Assembly (NCBI RefSeq): GCF_026151205.1
Contig: NC_087073.1
Span: 19,498,837-19,562,836, forward strand
Direction: 5' to 3'
Length of the DNA stretch: 64,000 nt
Source of the DNA: Bolinopsis microptera
Lineage: Eukaryota; Ctenophora; Tentaculata; Lobata; Bolinopsidae
The position numbers and the translations under genes are program-made. A model generated the notes under the pieces. That model was not told where the DNA came from and made no database searches. It saw nothing but the letters and a program-made list of their open reading frames with translations. Positions 11,829 through 22,359 of this stretch are shown here, one piece after another (the stretch's first letter is position 1; each line of letters starts with the position of its first letter).

Positions 11829-12895
11829 TTATGTAGAATCCGTTATCTCAGTTGGTGCAGGATCATTTGCGGGGCCAATGTTTCTCATTTCAACTATTTC
11901 TTCCACTGCATGCTCTGTCGTTATTACTGAATCAGTTGGTGCAGGATCATTTGCGGGGCCAATGTTTCTCATTTCAACTATTTCTTCCACTGCATGCTCT
12001 GTCGTTATTACTGAATCAGTTGGTGCAGGATCATTTGCGGGGCCAATGTTTCTCATTTCGACCATTTCTTCCACTGCATGCTCTGCCGTTTTTACTAAAT
12101 CAGTTGGTGCAGGATCATTTGCGGGGCCAATGTTTCTCATTCCAACTATTTCTTCCGCTGCATGCTTTGCCGTTTTTACTAAATCAGTTGGTGCAGGATC
12201 ATTTGCGGGGCCAATGTTTCTCATTTCAACTATTTCTTTCGCTGCATGCTCTGCCGTTTTTACTAAATCAGTTGGTGCAGGATCATTTGCGGGGCCAATG
12301 TTTCTCATTTCAACTATTTCTTCCGCTGCATGCTTTGCCGTTTTTACTAAATCAATTGGTGCAGGATCATTTGCGGGGCCAATGATTCTCATTTCAACTA
12401 TTTCTTCCGCTGCATGCTTTGCCGTTTTTACTAAATCAGGTGGTGTAGGATCATTTGCGGGGCCAATGATTTTCATTTCAACTATTTCTTCCTCTGCATG
12501 CTCTGCCGTTTTTACTAAATCAGTTGGTGCAGGATCATTTGCGGGGCCAATGATTTTCATTTCAACTATTTCTTCCGCTGGATGCTCTGCTGTTATTACT
12601 AAATAAGTTGGTGCAGGATCATTTGCGGGGCCAATGTTTCTCATTTCAACTATTTCTTCCGCTGGATGCTCTGCTGTTATTACTAAATCAGTTGGTGCAG
12701 GATCATTTGCGGGGCCAATGTTTCTCATTCCATTTATTTCTTCCACTGCATGCTCTGCTGTTATTACTAAATCAGTTGGTGCAGGATCATTTGCGGGGCC
12801 AATGTTTCTCATTCCAACTATTTCTTCCGCTGCATGCTCTGCTGTTATTACTAAATCAGTTGGTGCAGGATCTTGATCATTTGCGGGGCCAATAA
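11829..12895 (-). repeat. 84-bp tandem repeat encoding the GPCR tail
   Basis: Twelve to thirteen 84-bp units in frame with the receptor. Unit-to-unit variants include TDLVITAEHAAEE, TDLVKTAKHAAEE and TDSVITTEHAVEE. The block adjoining the membrane domain (DVIGPANDQDPAP) carries a 6-base insertion. Because 84 is divisible by three, gain or loss of units keeps the frame. Confidence 0.92.
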
Positions 12896-15800
12896 CATCT
12901 CCTCTGCAGAAGTGCACAAGATTATCTCTCCCACGCCTACAGAGGTTCCACACTATTGATGTTCCAGAAACAAACAAGGATTTAAATGTTTGGAGTTTAA
13001 GGTATTTGGCGATGGTATCATCATAAAGGAGAGGGTTAATCATTGAGTTTATTGGTAAAATACCAATGGAGAACATTGAGTATAAAAATGTTGCATCCAG
13101 CACTTCACACGAATGTAGGACACAAATTACAATGAATGGTACCCAGCAGATAAAATCCGTACAGATGATAATTGCGATCTTTCTATTAGTTCTCCTCCTC
13201 CTTTTGGATGCTGCATCATTTTTTTGGACGTTAACAGCATGGGATGAACGTGTTGTTATGACTCCTATACAGATGTAGCAGACTGCTATCATTAAGAAGC
13301 ACAGCAGGTCTATCCCTAGAATTGTCCAGACAAAATGTCTCTGAGGGTCCGTGTTTTTGACGAAGAATTTGAAGAGACACACTCCATCGTTTCCATAAAA
13401 AGTGACTTTCCTTCTGGTTTCAGTGATATTTGTGTAGTTATAGTCATGTGAAAACATGCCATCCACCATTTTGTTGATCATATGCCAAGACAGTGTCTGG
13501 TTTTTCATTCTCCCATAGAAGCCTTGTAAGCCCGCAAAGTGAGTCTCCTTGTTGACTCGTCCTATGAATATCCTCATCTCAGCGTCGTACGTCAACCCAT
13601 TGACGAAGTAGTCCTCAAATCTATTAATCAGTGGAAATACCGATATGAAAGTAGCTACTGAGCAAAGAAGGACCCCTGTCAAGAACATCTTAAGTTTTAG
13701 TTTGGAGGTAACATCACCTTGGGGCTTCATGACAAAGTAAACTCCTTTAACTCGAGTCATGCTCAGCCCCGTCATGGCAAATAAGGAGATTTGTGATCCC
13801 ATGGAGCTTAACACCCCTAGTACCTGGCAAAATGTACTAGTGAGCCAAATGTTCTGCTGGGAGCAGTAGTTGTCTTTGTGGATTATAGTGTCAAACGTAG
13901 CGATGAAGAGTAGATATACGCCTACTAGAAAGTCCGCACATGATATCATTACGATTAGACATTTGTTCACAAATACCATTGATTTGTTACAAGTTTTGAA
14001 AAATACAATGCTCTTTACGATGACCCAAAAATTTGCAGAAACGGCTATCACCCCCATAGTCCACGACAACACAGCCAGCATCCAGTTCTTAAGGATTTTA
14101 ACCGAGCAATCTTCATTACACTCATCTGATAGATCAGAACAGTTGATAGTGCCATCGCATTTGTTTGTCATTGGAATGTAGAAACCTGTGTCAGTGCACT
14201 GGAAATGGTTTGTGCACATGTTTTCGTCAGAATCGTCGCCACAGTCGTCGACTAGGTCGCATACTTGTTTAAATTCTAAACATTTGTAATTGTTCTTACA
14301 AGCAAAGTAATCCATTATATAAGCAGCTCGACGTTTCCTTAGAAAGGTTAAGTGTTTGTTGTTTGCGATGGTAAAGACCTTGGAATTTAATTGTTCGGAA
14401 CACTGTTCCGGACTCCCGAAGCTCTGTATGGGACATGAAGAGTTAATACATTTTTTACTACAACTTGTTAGAACGTAATTCTCCCCAAATAGGCTGTCAC
14501 ACTCTCGGGCTTTTGATGGAATGTGGATATGAATGGCAGTCTGGCCAAAGACGTCAAGAGTTTTATTAGCATAAAAATAATCGCTTACACATTTGTCTTT
14601 GAGGTATTCCATGTTGCTAAGTCCTCGAACACAGTATGAAAGATGTCTATTCAGTCCGTCAGGAGAAGTCAGTGAAATTAAAGAGGGTATTTCAATTGAC
14701 AAACGAGCAAGTTTGCAGACTTGTAGTTCATTGCCACATGTCTCTATACCATCACACAGCTGTGTGAATTCGATGAAGTCCGCACGTCCGGATGAACAGA
14801 GGTATACATTTCCACAGGATGTAGTGTCTCTAACATATCGAAATGTTTGTCCTCGTCCACAACTTGGCCAATCTTTTTCTTCATCCTTTCCATCTGTGCA
14901 ATCTATTTCACCGTCTTTTAACCAAGCTAACCGGATCTGAAGATTTCCCGCTGTCTTTAGAAGTCTACGTGTGCACGTTTCCACAGTGAGACTAGAATTG
15001 CTGCAACGAAAGGTCGTTTCATCGCTTTTGTCTGTGCAATCTTCCTTAAAGTCACACAGGCTGTGTTTATGCACGAAACACACTGTAGAGGTTTGGACGC
15101 AATGCGTATCAATATGGTCATCGCACAAAGGGTTCCCTTTGCATATTTTCTGTGTGGATATGCTCGAATTATGCCCTTCGATCTCACAGAAAAGTCCAAC
15201 TTTTAAAGGATCTGAGCAGTTTGTCTGGTCTAAGAAGTTGTAACAGTAAGACTTAAAGTGCATCATAGTTGCACATCTGAAGTGATCTGGAAGTAGGACC
15301 TTGTGGAGTACATTGCCCAATGCTGAAGACGGTATGCAAGAAGATTGCGTATCATTCGAGACTATACAGTTGCTATCATACGTACTTGGACAATTCTTGA
15401 TGGAGTTGCAGGTAAGTATTGGTCTTAAGTATACACTCCTCTTAATATTCGTGTACTGTACATGACAGTAGGTTCCGTATTGATATCCGTTACACTTAGC
15501 CTCATCCTCACAGCTTTGCATGTCACATCTATCATTGCACAAGTCAAACGCATAGGTCTGTTTTCCGCTTGGGAGATACACCATTTCACTCCCTTCTTTT
15601 TCACACCCAATTTCTTCAGCAATGTTAGTGTTGAAACACTCCTTGATGTCCTCACAAACGTACCCGGATTGATATATGTTGTCTATGTGAGTCTCCTCGT
15701 AATCGATAAATGAGGGTACAATCTCAGAGCAAATAAAGACCCCGCAAACCGTCTTCTCATCTCCCTTCATAACCTCAGCGATCACATCCAATTTGCAAGC

Positions 15801-16015
15801 TTGGTAAAAGTAGGGGTCGTTTGAGCATGTGCCGCTGTACTCATTGACAGGAAAGAGTTCGTTTAACGTGCTTGGAGCCAAATCATAAACATCGTCGGAA
15901 TGCGTGCATTTGTAGACAAGTTCTAGATTTACACATTTCACGTTTCTTAGAAACCCGTCCACTTCGACTATCTGCCAAGAGTCGTCTTCGTTGGAATTTG
16001 GAAGTGATTGACACA
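11829..16015 (-). CDS. LDLa-containing class A GPCR with repetitive C-terminal tail
   Basis: One long exon of about 1,395 codons, opening at a TTTCAG acceptor (exon starts at 16,015, phase 1). At least one upstream exon with the start and signal peptide is missing from this reading. The N-terminal ~630 residues are a cysteine-rich ectodomain with several LDL-receptor class A-type motifs (CDFKEDCTDKSDE, CDLVDDCGDDSDENMC, CDGTINCSDLSDEC) and many N-glycosylation sequons. About residues 635-1,010 form seven hydrophobic helices. The helix 7 signature NPLLY is present; the DRY position reads as TRV in GLSMTRVKGV. From about residue 1,040 the intracellular tail is roughly 12 to 13 copies of a 28-residue acidic repeat and ends TEITDST. 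The architecture resembles GRL101 and relaxin-receptor-like LDLa GPCRs, which are surface receptors coupling to G proteins; the ligand is unknown. The leucine-rich repeats typical of relaxin receptors are not evident. Confidence 0.85.
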
Positions 16016-16287
16016 CTGAAATGTTTAATGATAGTGTTGGGCAAATCCACGTTAAGGTCGCGTTTATTGTAAAGGCAAATGTTTAAGACAGTAAGTTCTC
16101 TATACTTTTACTAGGGAACCAAAGTTGTTTGTTTGATATTGCTTTAATGTGCGATTTTGCTTATTCAAAGATTAAGAAACAAGGCTCAAAACTTAACAAA
16201 ACTATCTAGATTTTTAGATGGCCATAGATTGGGTATGCGATAATTTTTATTCACAAAATATTATATAATGAAGCATGGGTACAAAAA

Positions 16288-16611
16288 TTAGACCTCTGCA
16301 AAGTTTGAAAACTGTAGCTCAAATACTTTTTCGGGAAAATCTCCGTAAAGATGGTGTCGCGTTGTATTAAAAAGCATTGTATAACTATTATAACCTATCT
16401 CTTCTGAAGGCAAAAGAGTACCACTGGCACTACCAATACCATACAATTTATCAGGATTGCATCTTTTACTATAAAAATTTTGGAAGTAGGGTCCCAACTT
16501 GTCGTATCCGTCACAATTTTTCTTAAAATGTCCACGGTCGTGTCTCAGAAGCTTTGCACTTTTGAAACGTTGGTGATAAACGTTAAAATTTGAAGTGAGA
16601 AACCTACCGTT
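16288..16611 (-). CDS. Possible exon of an unrecognised protein, cut by a retrotransposon
   Basis: An open minus-strand frame of about 108 codons (containing YFQNFYSKRCNPDKLYG and HHLYGDFPEKVFELQF) reads like real protein, but I do not recognise it. Beyond 16,611 the frame runs into antisense of a plus-strand reverse transcriptase fragment, so its 5' part appears displaced or truncated. It ends in a stop at 16,288. It lies directly upstream of the receptor gene. I could not find a phase-compatible donor joining it to the receptor exon, so it may be a separate gene end or a pseudogene. Confidence 0.3.
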   Translation of the reverse strand, partial: NGRFLTSNFNVYHQRFKSAKLLRHDRGHFKKNCDGYDKLGPYFQNFYSKRCNPDKLYGIGSASGTLLPSEEIGYNSYTMLFNTTRHHLYGDFPEKVFELQFSNFAEV

Positions 16612-17371
16612 AGTATATGACATCAAACTTATCGGCAATAGATTGGACCTGGCCACCAAAGCATCGCTACAAGAATACCTCTTCAATGTTGTTGTCTGGG
16701 CTCGAAGAAACAATATGCAGCTCAACTAAATTTCAGATTCTCAACTATACGCTCAATAATTCGCTTCTGCTACGAAATCTGCCATTTACAAATGATTTGC
16801 TCAGTTACAGTCTTACAACATCCGGAGTTCTAAGCTCAATATTTCGCTTCTGCTACGAAATCTGCCATTTACAAATGATCTGCTCAGTTACAGTCTTACA
16901 ACATCCGGGGTTCTAAGCTCAATAATTCGCTTCTGCTACGAAATCTGCCATTTACAAATGATCTGCTCAGTTACAGTCTTACAACATCCGGGGTTCTAAG
17001 CTCAATAATTCGCTTCTGCTACGAAATCTGCCATTTACAAATGATCTGCTCAGTTACAGTCTTACAACATCCGGGGTTCTAAGCGTCTTCAAGGACAGGT
17101 CACCATTTCTAATGCTTACCCTCTTCAAAACCGTGGTGCAGAGTAAGCTAAAATATTGCTGCCCCGTCTGCAATCCAACCAAGACCATGGACATAGAGGC
17201 TATAGAATATCTTTGCAGAGACATCGAGAAAGGTACATCTTGATCCACAAATGGCAAATTCTCAATGGCCTGGCCCCAAATGATATTGGCATGCTATTCA
17301 AAAACAACCCCCGACATGGAATAAAAGCTACTGTACCGGCACTGAACAACAAATCACAGCGCTCTGTGGGG
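16612..17371 (+). pseudogene. Non-LTR retrotransposon reverse transcriptase, C-terminal part (5' piece)
   Basis: Translated in shifting frames, this reads as the thumb and C-terminal part of a LINE-type RT: a KLIGNRLDLATKASLQEYL-like start, NNMQLN, TLFKTVVQSKLKYCCPVCNP, then IHKWQILNGLAPND. These are typical of CR1/RTE-like polyproteins. The frame is broken by tandem amplification at 16,752-17,083 and a frameshift near 17,200. The frame continues at 18,966 after an inserted block. It is a 5'-truncated, dead copy. Confidence 0.75.
16752..17083 (+). repeat. 83-bp tandem repeat (4 copies) inside RT fragment
   Basis: Four near-identical 83-bp units, each starting CTCAATAATTCGCTTCTGC (second copy CTCAATATTTCGC), at 16,752, 16,835, 16,918 and 17,001. 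The unit is retrotransposon coding sequence (translating as NSLLLRNLPFTNDLL), and 83 is not divisible by three, so the amplification destroys the frame. Confidence 0.85.
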
Positions 17372-17502
17372 GTGGGCGACAATTGACCCCCGACAATTGA
17401 CCCCCCGACAATTGACCCCCCGACAATTGACCCCCCGACAATTGACCCCCGACAATTTACCCCCCGACAATTGACCCCCGGCTGACGCCTGACCTTGACC
17501 CT

Positions 17503-18353
17503 GACCCAGGACCCAGGACCCAGGACCCAGGACCCAGGACCCAGGACCCAGGACCCAGGACCCAGGACCCAGGACCCAGGACCCAGGACCCAGGACCCAG
17601 GACCCAGGACCCAGGACCCAGGACCCAGGACCCAGGACCCAGGACCCAGGACCCAGGACCCAGGACCCAGGACCCAGGACCCAGGACCCAGGACCCAGGA
17701 CCCAGGACCCAGGACCCAGGACCCAGGACCCAGGACCCAGGACCCAGGACCCAGGACCCAGGACCCAGGACCCAGGACCCAGGACCCAGGACCCAGGACC
17801 CAGGACCCAGGACCCAGGACCCAGGACCCAGGACCCAGGACCCAGGACCCAGGACCCAGGACCCAGGACCCAGGACCCAGGACCCAGGACCCAGGACCCA
17901 GGACCCAGGACCCAGGACCCAGGACCCAGGACCCAGGACCCAGGACCCAGGACCCAGGACCCAGGACCCAGGACCCAGGACCCAGGACCCAGGACCCAGG
18001 ACCCAGGACCCAGGACCCAGGACCCAGGACCCAGGACCCAGGACCCAGGACCCAGGACCCAGGACCCAGGACCCAGGACCCAGGACCCAGGACCCAGGAC
18101 CCAGGACCCAGGACCCAGGACCCAGGACCCAGGACCCAGGACCCAGGACCCAGGACCCAGGACCCAGGACCCAGGACCCAGGACCCAGGACCCAGGACCC
18201 AGGACCCAGGACCCAGGACCCAGGACCCAGGACCCAGGACCCAGGACCCAGGACCCAGGACCCAGGACCCAGGACCCAGGACCCAGGACCCAGGACCCAG
18301 GACCCAGGACCCAGGACCCAGGACCCAGGACCCAGGACCCAGGACCCAGGACC
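17503..18353. repeat. 7-bp minisatellite (ACCCAGG)n, ~121 copies
   Basis: About 850 bp of nearly perfect ACCCAGG repeats. It produces an artefactual long reading frame with the 7-residue period TQDPGPR; there is no reason to call it a gene. At 18,350-18,400 the unit degenerates through ACCCTG to ACCCTA. Confidence 0.95.
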
Positions 18354-18400
18354 CTGACCCTGACCCTGACCCTGACCCTGACCCTAACCCTGACCCAGGA

Positions 18401-18560
18401 CCCTAACCCTAACCCTAACCCTAACCCTAACCCTAACCCTAACCCTAACCCTAACCCTAACCCTAACCCTAACCCTAACCCTAACCCTAACCCTAACCCT
18501 AACCCTAACCCTAACCCTAACCCTAACCCTAACCCTAACCCTAACCCTAACCCTAACCCT
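18401..18560. repeat. Interstitial telomeric tract (CCCTAA)n
   Basis: About 26 copies of CCCTAA, the complement of the canonical animal telomere repeat TTAGGG. Shorter tracts mixed with CCCTGACCCAGGA units follow at about 18,608-18,645 and 18,700-18,770. It lies within the inserted foldback block, not at a chromosome end. Confidence 0.92.
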
Positions 18561-18965
18561 GACCCTGACCCAGGACCCTGACCCAGGACCCTGACCCAGG
18601 ACCCTGACTCTAACCCTAACCCTAACCCTAACCCTTACCCTTACCCTGACCCAGGACCCTGACCTTAACCCTAACCTTAACCCTAACCCTTACCCTGACC
18701 CAGGACCCTAACCCTAACCCTAACCCTAACCCTAACCCTAACCCTAACCCTAACCCTGACCCAGGACCCTGACCCTAACCCGATCAATTGACCTCAGTGT
18801 AATTACATGGGGGTCAATTGTCGGGGGGTCAATTGTCGTACTAAACCGTAGATTTCGCGACAATTGACCCCAGTGTAATTACATAGGGGTCAATTGTCGG
18901 GGGGTCAATTGTCGGGGGGTCAATTGTCGGGGGGTCAATTGTCGGGGGGTCAATTGTCGCGGTAC

Positions 18966-19195
18966 CCTCTGGGGCAACACACTATGAAAACTTATTTGGA
19001 GTGAAAGCGGCTCAGCTGTGGAATCTTCTTCCCAAAGAAATAAATTCCATCTCTACTTTGGACCTGTTAAAATCGTCACTGGCTAAGTTCCTTGAAGAAT
19101 TCCCCGACACGCCCCCTACTAAAGGATGCACCGCTACTAACAACAACTCACTCTTGGAATTGTACTTACAAAAAGACCCCAGTGGAGTGATATAA
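18966..19195 (+). pseudogene. Non-LTR retrotransposon RT C-terminus (3' piece)
   Basis: Resumes the RT frame after the insertion: ENLFGVKAAQLWNLLPKEIN, STLDLLKSSLAKFLEEFPDTPP, ending at a stop at 19,195. The FGVRAARLWN-LLP-I and KFL-FPDTPP pattern is the usual extreme C-terminus of LINE polyproteins. Together with 16,612-17,371 it is one interrupted element. Confidence 0.8.
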
Positions 19196-19935
19196 AGACG
19201 TACCTGATACTGTTGTTCTGGAGCGATCCCAGCCAAAGCTACTCGAAGTACTTTCAGTAAGTAAATAGAGATACATGGGTTGGGCCAGGATAACAGTCAA
19301 TAAACACTCAATGGTTAACATCCTGAGCAGTCAACAGTTATAATTGGTGTCTTGCAAATAAATATTTGTAATAATTTTTGACAAAAGATTCGTTTTCAAA
19401 CGATTTGTTGAATATCAGAAAGAGAGGATAGTCTTGATGGTGCAAAAATGGTGCAGAAATAAATGACTTCGAGCACTCCGTTTCTAACTACTAACTCAGT
19501 GGATTGGGGTTGACTTTTATAGTCACCGTCTTCTTGCTGGGGAAACAAAGAATACGTCATTTCGCTTTGTTTGAAATTCTAGCTCTTTCGGAGAGAACAA
19601 TTAATTCAGCCGATCGATGGATCGTAAAGGAACACAATAGAGACTCAATGGTCATATGATATATTTATCATTTTTTGATAAATATTTCTTTCAGTAATCT
19701 CCGTTAAATCAAAAAGGGATGCACACCATGACGCTGACGAAATGAAATGAAAAATGTGCTTATATATCCCGCCCATATGGTTAGCAGCCGGCACAAGTGT
19801 CAGCTACTAACCATGTCAGAGCGGCTCTAAAGGGTGCGTGAAAAAGACTAGCATGCAAATGAAATATGACAATGTCGTAAATAATTTAAATTAGTCTAGG
19901 ATCTTGTCCTCACAACAAATAATACCACTTCTGAT
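19196..19935. other. Intergenic region, no gene seen
   Basis: No protein-like frame, splice pairs or RNA motif recognised. The first part probably includes the 3' UTR of the preceding retrotransposon. Confidence 0.4.
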
Positions 19936-20771
19936 TTAATAGCGTCTATTCAAATCGTCCTTTACCTTCTGTTTCATTTCCAATACCAGCAGATGGTGTT
20001 TGGTTTGCTGCTCAGGTGACCGATCCGGAGAAATGAAAACTGTTTTGTGGTGCTGACTCAGTTTCAGTTTCTTCGATTTCAATAATATTAATATTTCGTG
20101 GACATTGTTGGTATTTGTGACCGATATTTTGACAGGTCTGGTCTTGTCGGCAGATCTCCTTCCAATCCTGAAAGCTTCATAGCGTGGTTTTACTTCGATT
20201 TGTTCAAACAGTTCGTCTACTTTATCGGATAGTTTCTCATCATCTGTCTCCATTAAACCAAACACGACCAAATTCCTACTGCGGTCCTCTTTTAATACAG
20301 TTTTTTCAAGCTCTGATCTGTCAGTGCAGTTTCCGGCGGGACCTTCGAAACAGCTTTACTGTATGACCTGATCTCAGCTTATACACTTTCCTGAACGGCA
20401 GATTTTACGGTGGTCTGAACAGATTCCAACTGCTTTGATTTGCCCTCAAGAAGTTCACTCTGCAGTTTAATCACCGAATTTTGTGATCGAATAAGACTAA
20501 GAGAGCTCTTCAACTCCTCCACATCTTCGTTCATTTTGATAGCTTCTCTGACAAACTGTTTCATATCTCTATACACACTGTACAATAAATTTGACATAAC
20601 TTTCTTAGTCGGTTTCCCTGGTTTTTCAAATTGTTCTGCTGAGATCAACTCTGATTCATCACAGTTTGAGGCTTCTTCATGTTCTGTAATCCAAGTATGG
20701 AAGTCCTGATGCGCTTCAGTCACATACACAGAGTTAGCTGACAAACGTTCTAATAATTCCATATCGTCCAT
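19936..20771 (-). pseudogene. Non-LTR retrotransposon ORF1-like protein, decayed
   Basis: The N-terminal part (20,771-20,380) is a charged coiled coil with heptad-like leucines (MDDMELLERLS, EDVEELKSSLSLIRSQ). The C-terminal part (to 19,936) has an L1 ORF1-like RNA-recognition pattern (VVFGLMETDDEKLSD, FRIGRRSADKTRPVKI, KTVFISPDRSPEQQTKHH). The parts are separated by a TAA stop near 20,377 and a single frameshift near 20,305, so the copy is dead. No matching RT lies downstream; the RT fragment at 16.6-19.2 kb is on the opposite strand. Confidence 0.75.
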
Positions 20772-22270
20772 GATGAACTTAACTTGTATTACAAGGCTAC
20801 ACGGTGAGCGCAGTGTAATTAAACGATTCTACTGATAAGAGAGCAGCGGTTATCAACACACAAGCTAAAAGGTTACAAGCTAAAAGACCAAACAAAGAAT
20901 TGTGAAATCTACTCAAAGGTTTTGCAAACCAACAATCGACCATAACACCTTACTAATATCAAACAAAGAACGGTAAATCTGCTCCAAAGGTACTAAGCTA
21001 AGGTCTTGGCGTGGACCACTTAAAGTTAATAATAATATCACGAGCAGGAAATTAATGGTGTCAAGGTACGAAATAAAGAAATTAATAATAATATTATATG
21101 GTCCGGTAATCTTCCGCCTGATCGAAATTTACGTTTTAGCTTTAACAGCAAACACTGAAGACGCATTAAAACATTTTATCTAACAATTTTATCGTTTATA
21201 TTATTATTACTCCCGCAACTTTGCGTTGCAAAATGGCGAAAATAACTCGATCAGACGGGATGACAGTCGACTTGGCTTGGCGGAGCATTTTGACAGTTAT
21301 AGAATTAGAAGCTGTTGGGTAACCCGATCCTACGATTGTTATAACCATAAAACTTGACTTTGTATGTTTTAGCTAGCTTTCAAGACTAATCATCAGTCAA
21401 ACTCATCAAAGTATCCCAATTTTGTCAAATATGAAGGGATGGTGATATGCAACCTTGGTCCTTATATTAGGATCAGGTGTTGTAATATGGTATTTAGAGA
21501 TATCTTTTAGGATATCTTAGTTTTAGTATAACGTTTAAGGGACGTAGAATTTAGTATGTGTTTCCCCAGGAAACCTTACCGTTAGGGGCCTAACTTCGGA
21601 AGTAAAAGAGATAGAAAGTTCAGGTTTTCAACAAAATGTCCGTCTCGTAAAACTAACGTTAGCTCCCCAGGATCCAAATTTGGGACAACTTAGATCTTGA
21701 ATTATCGCGAAAAGTTTGATTTTGGGCTAAATAAAAGATCACAGCTTTTAAACAGCTTAACTTTGCGAAGTAATGTCGTTGTCATGACTCCAGATTGTAA
21801 TTCACGCGAGCGATCATGCAGTGAACATGACGCGACGTCACGCGCGCTGACACACGTGCTATCGAAAAACAACCACCTCTAGTAACACGGCCAGCCGGTA
21901 AGCCTTCCTGGGACAGTCCGATTAGAAGGTCAGGTCGGTCTTTGTATTTACAAATTCAAAATTTTCAGCATGATTCCATATCAGGAATTTGAGATATGAC
22001 AAAATAATACAACAAAAATTAACAAATTTCGTCAAATTACGCAACTTTTAAACTTACTGAAGCTCCAAAAGCCGCGCATCATCAAATATGACACCTACCC
22101 AGAAACCCTTACTGGCCAGGGCCTAACTTCAATTAAAAGTAAAAGAGATAACGACTTCCGGTTTTTTGCAGCACGTGCTAGCTGCTTGAACATTGCACAT
22201 TAGAAAGCGCCATGCCACGCGTGCAAATCATGCTTAATTGTTAATGTCACGCGCGCGCTCTAGCCGTCAG
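20772..22270. other. Intergenic region with dispersed repeat fragments
   Basis: No gene supported. About 21,560-21,670 and 22,090-22,170 carry copies of the AGGGGCCTAACTTCGGAAGTAA family, which is also present, complemented, at about 3,050-3,115. Confidence 0.45.
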
Positions 22271-22359
22271 TTTAAATTAAACCAACTGTAGTACCACCGC
22301 GCGACCGCCAGCGCGCAGCCAGTAACTTTTGCTGGGAATGCAGTTTGCACCACTGGGCC

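Larger units (their letters stand above)
17372..18965. mobile_element. Foldback block inserted in the RT fragment, carrying minisatellite and telomere-like DNA
   Basis: The left edge is five to six tandem CGACAATTGACCCCC units (17,377-17,480). The right edge is the reverse complement (GGGGGTCAATTGTCG, about 18,808-18,960). The RT frame stops at CTCTGTGGGG (17,362-17,371) and resumes at CTCTGGGG (18,966-18,973), consistent with an 8- to 10-bp target duplication. Between the arms lie the 7-bp minisatellite and telomeric tracts described separately. No ORF with protein-like composition is present. Confidence 0.65.

Noticed and set aside
4611-12895. Long plus-strand ORFs across the 84-bp array (QLFLPLHALSLLLNQLVQDH and related)
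   Set aside because: They are complements of the receptor-tail repeat. Only the minus strand frame joins a real protein domain.
17495-18406. Long plus-strand ORF of about 303 codons with TQDPGPR period
   Set aside because: It is the translation of a 7-bp minisatellite running into telomere repeats. No non-repetitive coding sequence is attached.
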